Part shown: positions 46,280 to 55,887 of the stretch, in pieces
How positions within the stretch are numbered: position 1 is the first letter of the stretch
Layout of the letters: every line of letters begins with the position of its first letter
Source of the DNA: Breznakibacter sp047600785
Lineage (GTDB): Bacteria > Bacteroidota > Bacteroidia > Bacteroidales > Marinilabiliaceae
Assembly: GCA_047600785.1 (NCBI GenBank)
Contig: JASGKH010000002.1
Span: 1,550,001-1,614,000 of the forward strand
Length of the DNA: 64,000 bases
Reading direction: 5' to 3'
Translations under genes and position numbers: made by a program
The notes under the pieces: model-generated
The model's input: the letters and a program-made list of their open reading frames with translations, nothing else
Databases searched by the model: none
Told to the model about the DNA's origin: nothing

Positions 46280-46411
46280 CTAGGTCAATGAATCAGTTAC
46301 AAAAATAACGCGCCAGGGAATTATGGATTTAGAAGAGAAAGTCAAAAATGCAAGGCAGGAAGCCGAAAAATACTTCATTTTTTCTTTATGCACAGTCCGG
46401 CCCTCCTTATC

Positions 46412-47353
46412 ATGCAAAAAAACAAAAATCAGCCTTCGCTTCGAACAAATGTGATAAATTGCGCCCCAAAATCCCCCAAAAACGTGTACTCCCATACCCA
46501 AAACCTGTTCCGCTTACATTTCATTGTCGTGTTATATGGCTTCACAGCCATCCTAGGTCGACTGATCACCCTTGATGCCACCGAAATGGTGTGGTACCGG
46601 ATGCTAATCGCCGTGGCAGTGTTGGCTGGCTATGCAGCCTACAAGGGTAACCGTTTCAATATAAGCAAAATCGATATGGCCAAGCTCGCGCTTATCGGAC
46701 TAGTCGTAGCTGTACATTGGATTACGTTCTTCCGGTCCATCAAAATCTCTACTGTGTCGGTGGCACTGGGAACCTTTGCGTCCACGACACTGTTTGCCAG
46801 TTTTATTGAACCATGGGTATTGAAACGCCCGGTCAGGGCCATTGAGGTGATTACCGGACTTGTAATCATTGGCGGACTATACATGATTTTCAGGTTCGAA
46901 ACCAATTATACCGAAGGTATCATTACCGCGCTGATATCGGCTTTTTTGGCTGCATTGTTCACCGTGCTCAACCAAACGTTTACGCATAAATATCCCCCTG
47001 TCGAAATCAGTGTGGTGGAATTGGGATTTGGCTTCCTGGGCCTTTCGATATGGATGTGGGCCCAGAACCCCACGCTGACCGGTTTCCCTATCCCCCATCT
47101 GTCCGATTCGGTTTGGCTCATTATTTTGGCCGTGGTGTGTACCTCCTATGCCTTTGTGGTCAGTGTGGACGTGATGAAAACCATTTCGCCCTATACCGTG
47201 GTTTTAACGATCAATCTGGAACCGGTCTACTCCATTGCACTAGCCTACTTCATCTTTGGCGACACAGAGCACATGTCCGCGGGATTTTACGCGGGAACCA
47301 TGGTAATTCTGGCTGCCGTGTTCCTTTACCCGTACTTGCAGCGCCGCTTTTAA
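46412..47353 (+). CDS. EamA/DMT family transporter
   Basis: The 313-residue protein from ATG 46412 (MQKNKNQPSLR) has ten predicted transmembrane helices in two EamA repeats; an ATG at 46388 would add eight residues. FIVVLYGFTAILGRLI marks the first helix, and LTINLEPVYSIALAYFIFG the conserved ninth helix with a Pro. Such exporters move amino acids or metabolites across the inner membrane. The substrate is unknown. Confidence 0.9.
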   Translation: MQKNKNQPSLRTNVINCAPKSPKNVYSHTQNLFRLHFIVVLYGFTAILGRLITLDATEMVWYRMLIAVAVLAGYAAYKGNRFNISKIDMAKLALIGLVVAVHWITFFRSIKISTVSVALGTFASTTLFASFIEPWVLKRPVRAIEVITGLVIIGGLYMIFRFETNYTEGIITALISAFLAALFTVLNQTFTHKYPPVEISVVELGFGFLGLSIWMWAQNPTLTGFPIPHLSDSVWLIILAVVCTSYAFVVSVDVMKTISPYTVVLTINLEPVYSIALAYFIFGDTEHMSAGFYAGTMVILAAVFLYPYLQRRF

Positions 47354-47354
47354 A

Positions 47355-47379
47355 CCTTCAGGGGTTTAAAAACCCAAGG
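47355..47379. terminator. Short bidirectional hairpin between convergent genes
   Basis: Stems CCTT/AAGG and GGGTT/AACCC lie in the 27-bp gap between the EamA stop and the MalY/PatB stop. A similar aaccttcagggttt hairpin occurs at 58578-58607, so this is a recurrent terminator-like repeat. Confidence 0.6.
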
Positions 47380-47380
47380 C

Positions 47381-48556
47381 TTAAAGTTTTGCCCTGGCTT
47401 CGGCAATCATCGTCAATCCCTTCTCGACCACAGCCCAGGGACTTCCAATATTCAGCCTCATGAACCCAATCCCTCCCGGCCCAAACGACGTACCGTCGTT
47501 TAACCCAACCCCTGCTTTCTGAAAAATGAAACCACGTAACTGGGACTGGGTCATGCCCCACTTTCTAAAATCCAGCCACATCAGGTAAGTCGCTTCAATG
47601 GGCGATGCATTTACTTCTGGCATGTAGCTATTCAAAAAACGAACTACCTTATCGGCATTTCCCTGCAAATACACCAACAATTCCTCCAGCCAAGGTTCGC
47701 CATGTGAATAGGCAGCCTCCATGGCCATGGCGCCAAATATGTTCCCGGTGAACTGGTGCATGGCCATAAGGGCTTTGCGATAACCTGACATTAATTTCTC
47801 GTTGCCAATAATGGCAAACGAAGTAGAAAACCCCGCAATGTTAAACGTCTTACTGGGTGCCATAAAAGTAATGGTACGATCAGCCACTTCGGGCGAAAGC
47901 GACGCAAGCGGCAGATGTTTGTTCCCGTACAACATCAGATCGCTATGGATCTCGTCCGACACCATCAATACATTGTTCTCCAAACATATATTGGCCAATC
48001 TCGTCAATTCCTCTTTCGTCCATAGCCGTCCCACCGGATTGTGCGGCTGGCAAAGAATAAGCATCTTGGTATTTGCATCGGCCGCTTGTTTGGCCAGCAG
48101 ATCAAAATCCATCGAATATTGCCCATCTTTCTCGATCAACGGGTTCTCCTCCAGTTGACGCCCATTTTCCTTTACCACCGAATAAAACGGAGGGTAAACC
48201 GGTGTTTGGATGATAATCTTATCGCCGGGTTCGGTAAATGCGGTAATGGCCATCACCAATTGCGGAACCACGCCCGGACCATATTCCACCCAATCGGGCG
48301 AGATTTGCCATTGGTGACGACGCTGCATCCAATCGGCCACACAGTTGTTGAACCAATCACCACGCACCGTATAGCCATATATTCCATGTGCGGCACGTTG
48401 CTGGATGGCTCTGGCCACCTCCGGGGGAGCCGCAAAATCCATATCGGCCACCCAAAGCGGCAACACATCGGCACGGCCAAATACTTTGCCACGTAATTCT
48501 AGTTTATATGCATTGGTCCCTTCACGGGGGATAATCGTATCGAAGCTGTAAGCCAT
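47381..48556 (-). CDS. MalY/PatB family cystathionine beta-lyase/aminotransferase
   Basis: The start at 48556 (MAYSFDTIIPREGTNAYK) is the normal beginning of this family; the open frame reaches 48610. The 391-residue PLP enzyme has the Lys in FMAPSKTFNIAGFS, aspartate ring-contact in MVSDEIHSDLM, and substrate Arg near the C-terminus in FMRLNIGSPW. MalY/PatB proteins cleave cystathionine or cysteine C-S bonds to give pyruvate, ammonia and thiol. Not adjacent to sulfur genes, so its physiological role is open. Confidence 0.92.
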   Translation of the reverse strand: MAYSFDTIIPREGTNAYKLELRGKVFGRADVLPLWVADMDFAAPPEVARAIQQRAAHGIYGYTVRGDWFNNCVADWMQRRHQWQISPDWVEYGPGVVPQLVMAITAFTEPGDKIIIQTPVYPPFYSVVKENGRQLEENPLIEKDGQYSMDFDLLAKQAADANTKMLILCQPHNPVGRLWTKEELTRLANICLENNVLMVSDEIHSDLMLYGNKHLPLASLSPEVADRTITFMAPSKTFNIAGFSTSFAIIGNEKLMSGYRKALMAMHQFTGNIFGAMAMEAAYSHGEPWLEELLVYLQGNADKVVRFLNSYMPEVNASPIEATYLMWLDFRKWGMTQSQLRGFIFQKAGVGLNDGTSFGPGGIGFMRLNIGSPWAVVEKGLTMIAEARAKL

Positions 48557-48793
48557 GGAATAATTTTTTTGCAAAGGTAACCGCCTCGGACTTTCATCCA
48601 TCCGCCGCAAAAAAATAATTCCCTACAATTTCCATTATTCCAATAATCCTCAGTAAAACACCACATCAAAAGCTTCTGTCAACGATATTGGGACAATGGT
48701 AAAAAAAGATGGAATTTGTAGATAAGTTTTTCTAAATTGATTTGTTTACTCAAAATATAAAGAACACAACCTTAAAACTTTAGAGGAAGTAAC

Positions 48794-49594
48794 ATGAAAA
48801 AGACAAGATTATTATGGTTAGTATCCCTCGCTTTGGTGGCCATTAATCTTTTTTTTTATCTCACCCTGGCAAGTGGCCATGATGTGATAAAATACGTGAG
48901 CAATTTATTGCCAATCATCACTTCGTTTATTGCTTTAATATGCCTCGGCGCCGCATTCAAAAGTTTTAAAGAATTGGATTTAACCAAAATATCATGGTTG
49001 CTGATCGGGCTAGGAACATTCTTCAATTTGATGGCCGAAACCACATATGCCACACTGGATCTGCATTACCATATGGACATGAACAAAGTGTACCCCACGT
49101 TGGCCGATTTTTTTTGGTGTGCGGCATACATACCGCTATTCGCCGGAATCTTCTCAATGTTTGTTGCATACAAAAACAGTGGGTTTCCAATGGGCGAACT
49201 GCGGATATACATCCTTTTTGGAGTTGTGTTTATCGCCACATCAGTCTCTATCATGCTCTTCTTGCTTATCCCGGTGATAAAAGATCCCAACACAGAGTTG
49301 TTTGCCAAGATATTTTATCTCTTTTATCCTATTGCCGACCTGATATTGGTAGCACCATCCGTCATCCTGATGTACATTACCTGTCTGTTCGGCAAAGGAA
49401 TCATTTCCCGTCCCTTACGGTATCTGGCGGTCGGCTTTATACTTATGACCGTGGCCGATTTATTGTTTGCAGTGCTCAATTGGCAAGGTGCGTACAGCGG
49501 TGGCAATTTTATAGATGTGGGGTGGAACATGGGATACCTCTCCATAGGGCTTGCCGCACTTTACCAGAAAGAACTGATCGATAACCTAAACTAG
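48794..49594 (+). CDS. Polytopic membrane protein, unknown (7-8 TM)
   Basis: The 266-residue protein has about eight hydrophobic helices in an evenly spaced pattern. Conserved-looking polar segments are WLLIGLGTFFNLMAETTYATLD in part, DFFWCAAYIPLF and NFIDVGWNMGYLSIGLAAL. The D-F-F-W and V-G-W-N-x-G-Y patterns recall sensor-type 7TM domains found before histidine kinases and GGDEF proteins, but no output domain follows. It could be a free-standing sensor or receptor. A 79-residue soluble protein follows 8 bp downstream and is likely co-translated. Confidence 0.6.
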   Translation: MKKTRLLWLVSLALVAINLFFYLTLASGHDVIKYVSNLLPIITSFIALICLGAAFKSFKELDLTKISWLLIGLGTFFNLMAETTYATLDLHYHMDMNKVYPTLADFFWCAAYIPLFAGIFSMFVAYKNSGFPMGELRIYILFGVVFIATSVSIMLFLLIPVIKDPNTELFAKIFYLFYPIADLILVAPSVILMYITCLFGKGIISRPLRYLAVGFILMTVADLLFAVLNWQGAYSGGNFIDVGWNMGYLSIGLAALYQKELIDNLN

Positions 49595-49602
49595 CGCCAG
49601 CC

Positions 49603-49842
49603 ATGAAACAATATAACAATCCGTTAACCAAAAGAATACAGTCCATACTGGTTCCCCTACTAGGTGAATCCATGGCCATGGGGGTTATCAAAAAGCAGGC
49701 AGAGATGCTCGGAACCTCCGAAGAAACCTTGGAATTGAAACATATGCCGCAGATGGCCGACAACATCCAAAAGGGATTATCAATATTTTTGGGTAACGAA
49801 AAAGCCCAGCAAATAAGCAATTTGATTCGGGAAGCAAAATAA
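49603..49842 (+). CDS. Small protein of unknown function (79 aa)
   Basis: The 79-residue protein is alpha-helical, rich in Lys, Glu and Gln, with no Cys and no signal peptide. It starts 8 bp after the membrane protein stop and is followed by a strong terminator, so both genes form an operon. No known family was recognised. It may be a cytoplasmic partner of the membrane protein. Confidence 0.65.
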   Translation: MKQYNNPLTKRIQSILVPLLGESMAMGVIKKQAEMLGTSEETLELKHMPQMADNIQKGLSIFLGNEKAQQISNLIREAK

Positions 49843-49860
49843 CAATCCCGTTTGCAATAA

Positions 49861-49890
49861 AAAAAGCCTTGCGTTTGACAAGGCTTTTTT
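49861..49890. terminator. Bidirectional terminator
   Basis: A 10-bp stem, AAAAAGCCTT with AAGGCTTTTT, ends the membrane-protein operon on the plus strand and the fcl operon on the minus strand. Confidence 0.92.
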
Positions 49891-49903
49891 ATGCTTCCGG
49901 ATT

Positions 49904-50995
49904 TCAATATTTCAAATAAGCATGGTACACACCGGCAATTCCATCGGGAAGGGAAATCTTTGCGTTCCACCCCAACCGGGCGAGCTTGGATACATCCTGT
50001 AATTTGCGGGACGTACCATCAGGCTTCGAAGAATCCCAAGCTAAACTTCCCCGGAAACCGGTCACCTGTTTTACCAAATTTGCCAGATCTTTTATGGACA
50101 GATCAACACCTGTTCCAATATTGATATGGGTATTGCGAATTTCCTTAAGCCCTGGATCACCAGCGAGATTCTTAAAATCAATCCGTTCCATTAAAAACAC
50201 ACACGCGTCGGCCATATCGTCACTGTGCAAAAATTCGCGGAAGGGCGTCCCGCTCCCCCACAATTTTACAGTAACCGTGCCGCTGGCATTATTTATAATC
50301 CCGTATTGGGTCAGCTTATCCCGGATCACATCCAAACCCGCACAACCATCTACCCCTTCTACGGGACGTTTGTCCAAATCAGCCTTTAACGTTCCCCAAT
50401 CTCCATTTTCAATACATTTGGCCAAGTGCATTTTCCGGATCAACGCCGGTAGTACATGGCTTTTCTCCAAATCATAATTGTCGTTGGGTCCATAAAGGTT
50501 GGTAGGCATTACCGAGATAAAATTGGTCCCATATTGCAGATTATACGACTCGCACATTTTAATCCCCGCAATTTTTGCAATGGCATAGGGCTCGTTGGTG
50601 TACTCCAGCGTATCGGTCAGCAAATACTCCTCTTTCAACGGTTGGGGCGCATTTTTCGGGTAAATGCACGAACTCCCCAAAAACAACAGCTTCTTTACCC
50701 CGCTCCGATAGCTGTGGTGAATAATGTTGTTTTGTATTTGCAGGTTTTCGTAAATAAAATCGGCACGGTACACATTGTTGGCCATGATACCCCCGACCTT
50801 GGCTGCGGCCAGAACCACATACTCGGGCTTTTCGTGTTCAAAAAAGGAAGCTGTGGCCGTGGCATCAACCAGGTTCAATTCGGCACGGCTTTTCAATACC
50901 AAATTATGGTATCCTTTCTGGCGCAAATTTCGCACAATGGCCGACCCAACCAAACCATTGTGGCCGGCCACAAAAACCTTTGCATCCTTTTCCAT
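49904..50995 (-). CDS. fcl: GDP-L-fucose synthase
   Basis: This bifunctional epimerase/reductase turns GDP-4-keto-6-deoxymannose into GDP-L-fucose. The 363-residue protein has the Rossmann motif GHNGLVGSAI (near 10-19), the catalytic Ser in GSSCIYPKNA near 106, and the Tyr-Lys pair in EPYAIAKIAG near 135-143. Its start ATG overlaps the gmd stop as TAATG, so the two are translated together. The product feeds surface glycans or glycoproteins. Confidence 0.96.
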   Translation of the reverse strand: MEKDAKVFVAGHNGLVGSAIVRNLRQKGYHNLVLKSRAELNLVDATATASFFEHEKPEYVVLAAAKVGGIMANNVYRADFIYENLQIQNNIIHHSYRSGVKKLLFLGSSCIYPKNAPQPLKEEYLLTDTLEYTNEPYAIAKIAGIKMCESYNLQYGTNFISVMPTNLYGPNDNYDLEKSHVLPALIRKMHLAKCIENGDWGTLKADLDKRPVEGVDGCAGLDVIRDKLTQYGIINNASGTVTVKLWGSGTPFREFLHSDDMADACVFLMERIDFKNLAGDPGLKEIRNTHINIGTGVDLSIKDLANLVKQVTGFRGSLAWDSSKPDGTSRKLQDVSKLARLGWNAKISLPDGIAGVYHAYLKY

Positions 50996-52110
50996 TACTC
51001 GAAATAATTGAGTGTTTGGAAGCCTCCGTCTTTCAGGTACTTCTCCTTTTTGGTCACGTTGAGATCCCCTTGCATCATATCGTCGACCAACAAGTTCAAC
51101 GTATATTTAGGTTCCCAGCCCAACTTCTCTTTGGCCTTGGTTGGGTCGCCGATCAGCAGCTCGACTTCGGTGGGACGAAAATAGCGGGGATCGACTTCCA
51201 CCACACAAGCTCCCACAGGCAACTGGTATTCAGGTCTGGCGCATGTAACCACATATCCTTTCTCGTCCACGCCTTCGCCCTTAAACTCAATGTCGATACC
51301 GACGTAAGCAAATGCCATTTTCACAAAATCACGTACCTGGGTGGTCACCCCGGTCGCTACAACAAAGTCATCGGGTTGATCCTGTTGCAACATCAGGTAC
51401 ATGGCTTTCACGTAATCTTTGGCATGGCCCCAGTCTCGCTTGGCCGAAAGGTTCCCCAGAAAAAGCTTATTTTGCATTCCCAACGCTATACGCGACACGG
51501 CACGGGTAATCTTACGGGTCACAAAAGTCTCTCCCCTGATGGGCGATTCGTGGTTGAACAAAATACCGTTACAGGCATAAATGCCGTATGCTTCCCTGTA
51601 ATTGACGGTAATCCAGTACCCGTACAACTTGGCAACCGCATAAGGCGAACGGGGGTAAAACGGAGTGGTTTCGGATTGGGGCACGGCTTGGACCAGTCCG
51701 TACAATTCGCTCGTAGACGCCTGGTAGAAACGTGTTTTTTTGGTCAATCCCAACAGACGGATCGCTTCCAGGATACGAAGCGTACCGATGCCATCGGCAT
51801 TCGCAGTATATTCAGGGGTATCGAAACTTACCCATACATGGCTCATGGCCGCAAGGTTGTAGATTTCGTCGGGCTGAATCTCCTGGATGATACGGATCAG
51901 GTTGGTCGAATCGGTCAGATCGCCGTAATGCAAAAAGAAATTGCGGTCATCCACGTGCGGATCCTGATAAAGATGGTCGATGCGTTCAGTGTTGAACAAC
52001 GACGAGCGACGTTTAAGGCCATGCACGATGTAGCCCTTTTTCAAAAGGAACTCAGCCAGGTAGGCACCATCCTGACCGGTGATGCCCGTAATCAATGCAA
52101 CTTTAGACAT
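50995..52110 (-). CDS. gmd: GDP-mannose 4,6-dehydratase
   Basis: This is the first step from GDP-mannose towards GDP-L-fucose. The 371-residue protein begins SKVALITGITGQDGAYL with the NADP-binding G-x-x-G-x-D-G. It also has the typical LKRRSS and QASTSELYG, and the catalytic YxxxK in YAVAKLYGYW. It comes directly before fcl (overlap TAATG). The upstream UDP-sugar epimerase is on the same strand, with a 98-bp gap. Confidence 0.97.
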   Translation of the reverse strand: MSKVALITGITGQDGAYLAEFLLKKGYIVHGLKRRSSLFNTERIDHLYQDPHVDDRNFFLHYGDLTDSTNLIRIIQEIQPDEIYNLAAMSHVWVSFDTPEYTANADGIGTLRILEAIRLLGLTKKTRFYQASTSELYGLVQAVPQSETTPFYPRSPYAVAKLYGYWITVNYREAYGIYACNGILFNHESPIRGETFVTRKITRAVSRIALGMQNKLFLGNLSAKRDWGHAKDYVKAMYLMLQQDQPDDFVVATGVTTQVRDFVKMAFAYVGIDIEFKGEGVDEKGYVVTCARPEYQLPVGACVVEVDPRYFRPTEVELLIGDPTKAKEKLGWEPKYTLNLLVDDMMQGDLNVTKKEKYLKDGGFQTLNYFE

Positions 52111-52208
52111 AATTTGATTTTCAACAAGTTATATTTCAGCATATCCATACCTTGCACATCCTTAGTTTTGGAAAGATGCAACCAATCCAAAACCCAATGC
52201 ACGGCATG

Positions 52209-53189
52209 TTATTTTTTAAAGTAACTCCAATACCAATCAATGGCTTCGGCCAACCCCCGGGCAATGTTGTGGGTGGGCCGGTATCCCAGCAGATCCGATG
52301 CTTTTTGGATGGACGCCAGCGAGTGGGGCACATCGCCAAGACGTTCAGGGCCATATTTCACCTCTACGTCGGCAATTTTGGGATCGTATTTGGCCAAAAG
52401 CCCTTTTAGCAATACAATCAATTCGTTTAAAGAGGTATTTTCACCGTAGGCCACGTTATAGACAGAATTCACTGCCTGGGCGTTGGTGGTGGTCGCAGCC
52501 AGAAAGTTCGCCTGCACCACATTATCGATGTAAGTGAAGTCGCGTGAAAACGTGCCGTCACCGTTTACCACCGGCGACTGGTACGCAATAAATGCTTTTA
52601 CAAATTTTGGGATAACCGCCGCATAAGCCCCATCGGGATCCTGACGCTTCCCAAACACGTTAAAATACCTCAGTCCCACCAGTTCCATTCCGTAAGTACG
52701 CCCAAACACCTCGGCATACAGTTCATTGACGTACTTGGTCACGGCATAGGGCGACAATGGTTTTCCAATGGTTTCCTCGACCTTGGGCAACGCTTTGCTG
52801 TCGCCGTAAGTGGACGAACTGGCCGCGTAAACCATTCGCTTCACGTTGGCATCGCGCACGGCCATCAACATGTTCATAAACCCCGATACATTGACTTCGT
52901 TCGAGGTGATGGGATCGTTGATCGAACGCGGGACTGAACCCAATGCGGCCTGATGCAACACCACATCCGCATCTTTGCATGCTCCGCGGCACACGGACAG
53001 ATCCCGGATATCGCCCTCAATCAGGGTAAAACGCGGATTTACCATAAACGGTTGGATATTCTCCCGCTTTCCCGTCGCAAAATTATCAAGGCAAACTACA
53101 CGGTTGTTTAAAGCTAACAGATTCTCAATAAGGTTTGAACCGATGAACCCGGCGCCGCCGGTCACCAGAACCGTTTGGTTGGATATCAT
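52209..53189 (-). CDS. UDP-N-acetylglucosamine 4-epimerase-like SDR (WbpP/TviC type)
   Basis: From ATG 53189 (MISNQTVLVTGGAGFIGSN) the protein has 326 residues; an upstream ATG at 53222 would add 11. It has the NAD motif GGAGFIG, the catalytic Ser in AASSSTYGDS and Tyr-Lys in SPYAVTKYV, and SRDFTYIDN. The sequence fits the UDP-HexNAc or UDP-HexNAcA 4-epimerases used for capsule and O-antigen precursors. Exact sugar specificity is not certain. With gmd and fcl it forms a small nucleotide-sugar cluster. Confidence 0.88.
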   Translation of the reverse strand: MISNQTVLVTGGAGFIGSNLIENLLALNNRVVCLDNFATGKRENIQPFMVNPRFTLIEGDIRDLSVCRGACKDADVVLHQAALGSVPRSINDPITSNEVNVSGFMNMLMAVRDANVKRMVYAASSSTYGDSKALPKVEETIGKPLSPYAVTKYVNELYAEVFGRTYGMELVGLRYFNVFGKRQDPDGAYAAVIPKFVKAFIAYQSPVVNGDGTFSRDFTYIDNVVQANFLAATTTNAQAVNSVYNVAYGENTSLNELIVLLKGLLAKYDPKIADVEVKYGPERLGDVPHSLASIQKASDLLGYRPTHNIARGLAEAIDWYWSYFKK

Positions 53190-53325
53190 GTAAAACGAAT
53201 TAGTGGAGACCAAAAATAGCAAACATTACGCAACAAAGTCAATAAAATTACCTAACGGTTAAATTTGATAAAACATGGCGATCCCCGGCTTCCTATCCCA
53301 AACTATAAAAGCGGGCTACCAAAAT

Positions 53326-53351
53326 GAAAAAAGCGGCCATAAAGGCCGCTT
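53326..53351 (-). terminator. Terminator of the rny operon
   Basis: On the minus strand an 8-bp stem (AAGCGGCC with GGCCGCTT, loop of 5) is followed by TTTTTTC. It lies 34 bp after the rny stop codon. Confidence 0.9.
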
Positions 53352-53384
53352 CCCGTTATATTGTAAACAAATACACGTAAAAAA

Positions 53385-54914
53385 TCATTTAGCGTAGCTG
53401 ATCGCACGGGTTTCACGGATCACGGTAATTTTAACCTGACCGGGATAGGTCATCTCGGTCTGGATTTTACGGGCTATATCGTACGACAAGCTTTCGGCTT
53501 CCTTATCCGTTACTTTTTCGCTCCCTACAATCACGCGTAATTCCCTGCCCGCCTGAATGGCATAGGTTTTAAGTACACCGGGGTACGACAACGCCAGATT
53601 CTCCAGGTCTTTCAACCGTTTGATGTACGATTCGATAATCTCGCGACGTGCACCCGGGCGTGCGCCCGAAATGGCATCGCACACCTGGATGATCGGGGCA
53701 AGCATGGTGGTCATCTCTATTTCATCGTGGTGGGCGCCGATAGCGTTGCAAATCTCTGGTTTCTCTTTGTATTTCTCGGCAAGTTTCATCCCCAGAATGG
53801 CGTGTGGCAACTCAGGATCCTCGTCCGAAACCTTGCCTATGTCATGCAGGAGCCCGGCACGTTTTGCCTTCTTGGGATTCAGGCCGAGTTCCGCCGCCAT
53901 GACGGCGCAGAGGTTGGCCGTTTCACGCGAATGTTGCAAAAGGTTTTGGCCGTAACTTGAACGGTATTTCATCTTTCCAACCAACTTGATCAATTCCGGG
54001 TGAAGACCGTGGACACCAAGGTCAATGGTGGTGCGTTTCCCCGTTTCGATGATCTCTTCTTCGACCTGCTTCCGCACCTTGTTCACCACTTCCTCTATAC
54101 GGGCGGGGTGGATGCGCCCGTCGGTCACCAACTGGTGAAGGGCCAAGCGGGCCACCTCACGGCGCATAGGGTCGAAAGCCGAAAGCACAATGGCCTCGGG
54201 AGTATCGTCCACCACGATTTCAACGCCGGTTGCCGCTTCAAGCGCGCGGATGTTACGCCCTTCACGGCCAATGATCCTTCCCTTGATCTCGTCAGAGTCT
54301 ATATGGAAAATAGTTACCGAATTCTCAATGGCCGTTTCGGTGGCCACACGCTGAACGGTTTGAAGCACAATACGCTTAGCCTCTTTATTGGCATTGATCT
54401 TGGCTTCGTCCATGATGTCGTTCACATAGCTCATTGCTTCGGTCTTGGCCTCGGCTTTTAACGATTCAATGAGCATTTCCTTCGCTTCATCGCCCGACAT
54501 GCTGCTGATGGCCTCAAGCTGTTCTACCTGCTGACGGTGCAAACGCTCAATCTCATCGTTTTTCTTATCGATCAGCTCAAGCTGTACGTTCAGGTTCTCG
54601 CGGACGGTGTCAACTTCCTTGCTTTTGCGTTGCAGTTCCTCTTGTTTTTGGGTCACCGCCAACTCTTTTTGCTTGATACGGTTTTCGCTGGCCAACATCT
54701 TTTGGTTACGGCCGTTGATCTCTTTTTCGTGCTCCGCCTTTAATTCCAAAAATTTATCCTTGGCCTGAAGGATCTTGTCCTTTTTTATGATTTCCGCCTC
54801 GGCTTGCGCCTCATGTATAATTTTCCGGTTGCGCGCCTTCAGGGCCTTGGTGAATACCACCCAGGCCGTGCCTCCGCCTACCAGAAAAGCAACCACTCCT
54901 ATTAATAATTCCAT
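53385..54914 (-). CDS. rny: Ribonuclease Y
   Basis: This membrane-anchored endoribonuclease starts mRNA turnover. The 509-residue protein has an N-terminal transmembrane helix (about 3-22), a long coiled coil (about 25-190), a KH domain with GRIIGREGRNIRALEAATG in part (near 215), and an HD domain with LLHDIGK near 355 carrying the metal-binding His-Asp pair. It follows zapA on the same strand with a 114-bp gap, a frequent order in Bacteroidota. The shared promoter is probably the one upstream of the zapB-like gene. Confidence 0.97.
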   Translation of the reverse strand: MELLIGVVAFLVGGGTAWVVFTKALKARNRKIIHEAQAEAEIIKKDKILQAKDKFLELKAEHEKEINGRNQKMLASENRIKQKELAVTQKQEELQRKSKEVDTVRENLNVQLELIDKKNDEIERLHRQQVEQLEAISSMSGDEAKEMLIESLKAEAKTEAMSYVNDIMDEAKINANKEAKRIVLQTVQRVATETAIENSVTIFHIDSDEIKGRIIGREGRNIRALEAATGVEIVVDDTPEAIVLSAFDPMRREVARLALHQLVTDGRIHPARIEEVVNKVRKQVEEEIIETGKRTTIDLGVHGLHPELIKLVGKMKYRSSYGQNLLQHSRETANLCAVMAAELGLNPKKAKRAGLLHDIGKVSDEDPELPHAILGMKLAEKYKEKPEICNAIGAHHDEIEMTTMLAPIIQVCDAISGARPGARREIIESYIKRLKDLENLALSYPGVLKTYAIQAGRELRVIVGSEKVTDKEAESLSYDIARKIQTEMTYPGQVKITVIRETRAISYAK

Positions 54915-55028
54915 TTTCTAGTGTTTATTAAAAAATAAAAACGCATTATCGCCTGTAAAACAAACAACAACAAGAAACGATATCTTGTTGGGACAGGAAA
55001 TAATGCGGGCATTTATAATTGAAAAATC

Positions 55029-55319
55029 TTATTCTTGCGCCAAAATGCTTGTTAGCTTTTGTTCCAATTGCCTTACCGACTCTACCACCACCGAATCGTC
55101 GTGCTGATTCTCCAGTTCCAACACCTTAATGACATACTGCAGGGCGGCCATGGCCAAAAAGTCCTGCACGTCTTTGTCGGCATACCGCTCTTTGTATTGC
55201 GATACCTTTTCGTTGATAAGCCGTGCAGCCAACCGGATACGTTCCTCGTCCTGGCGGTCGATCCTCAAAGGATAGTACCGCTCGGCCACATTAACCCGTA
55301 TTGAGAGTTTATCATCCAT
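55029..55319 (-). CDS. zapA: Cell division protein ZapA
   Basis: The 96-residue protein has the ZapA fold: an N-terminal strand segment LSIRVNVAERYYPLRID, then QDEERIRLAARLINEKVSQYKERY and a long C-terminal helix. ZapA promotes bundling of FtsZ filaments. It is located 9 bp after the coiled-coil protein and before rny, the usual neighbourhood. Confidence 0.9.
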   Translation of the reverse strand: MDDKLSIRVNVAERYYPLRIDRQDEERIRLAARLINEKVSQYKERYADKDVQDFLAMAALQYVIKVLELENQHDDSVVVESVRQLEQKLTSILAQE

Positions 55320-55328
55320 TTAATCCGA

Positions 55329-55622
55329 TTAACGGTTCAAGAGCGCAATGCATTTGTCAATTTCCCGCACCATCTGATTGATCTTCAATTTGGCCTCGTG
55401 TGCATCGGTTTGTGTCAACTCAATGGTCTTGGCCAACTTAAGGTTGTCATAACGAACTTGCAGGTCCGACAACTTTGCGGTGGCCTCCTGCAATTGCCCG
55501 GCTAATTTTTGCTTTTCGTCGGTCAATGCAGCCATTTCGGCTTTTAACCGTTGATAATGCGAAATCAACAAGTCAATCTTCTGTTCTAAACTGGCAACCA
55601 GTTCTTTGTTAGAATCAATCAT
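55329..55622 (-). CDS. Coiled-coil protein, ZapB-like partner of zapA
   Basis: The 97-residue protein is nearly one continuous coiled coil (about 5-90) with heptads such as LEQKIDLLISHYQRLKAEM in part. It precedes zapA by 9 bp. Position and structure fit a ZapB-type division protein, but the sequence is too simple to prove homology. Confidence 0.75.
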   Translation of the reverse strand: MIDSNKELVASLEQKIDLLISHYQRLKAEMAALTDEKQKLAGQLQEATAKLSDLQVRYDNLKLAKTIELTQTDAHEAKLKINQMVREIDKCIALLNR

Positions 55623-55640
55623 TGCACAAAATTTCCTTTA

Positions 55641-55670
55641 CAAAGTTAATATTGCTCGTAAAAAAACAAA
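55641..55670 (-). promoter_or_regulatory. Promoter of the zapB-like/zapA/rny operon
   Basis: On the minus strand TTTG (55667-55670), 18 nt, TAACTTTG (55641-55648) fits the Bacteroidota consensus. The -7 box is 18 bp upstream of the ATG at 55622. Confidence 0.75.
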
Positions 55671-55856
55671 CAGTTGCCCTAAGCTTTTATACCTATTCTT
55701 AAAAAAAAGCCCATAAATAGTATTAACACAAACAGTTAAACTAAATCCGCATTTTTATCGGTCCTTGCCACCGTGCCCAAAACAAGAATGAACCAGTTGT
55801 CCGTTGGCGTGTTATCCTTTCTGATAAAACAGGCGATGAGTCACCGACCTGTTTTG

Positions 55857-55864
55857 TACATTTG
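55857..55864 (+). promoter_or_regulatory. -7 box of ygiQ
   Basis: TACATTTG matches TAnnTTTG and lies 23 bp upstream of the TTG start at 55888, supporting that start. No clear -33 TTG is present at 19-21 bp. Confidence 0.5.
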
Positions 55865-55887
55865 CACATTCATTAAAACCAACAACA

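Noticed and set aside
54915..55028. 6S RNA between zapA and rny
   Set aside because: In enterobacteria ssrS follows zapA, but here the 114-bp gap is too short and shows no 6S-like long hairpin with central bubble.
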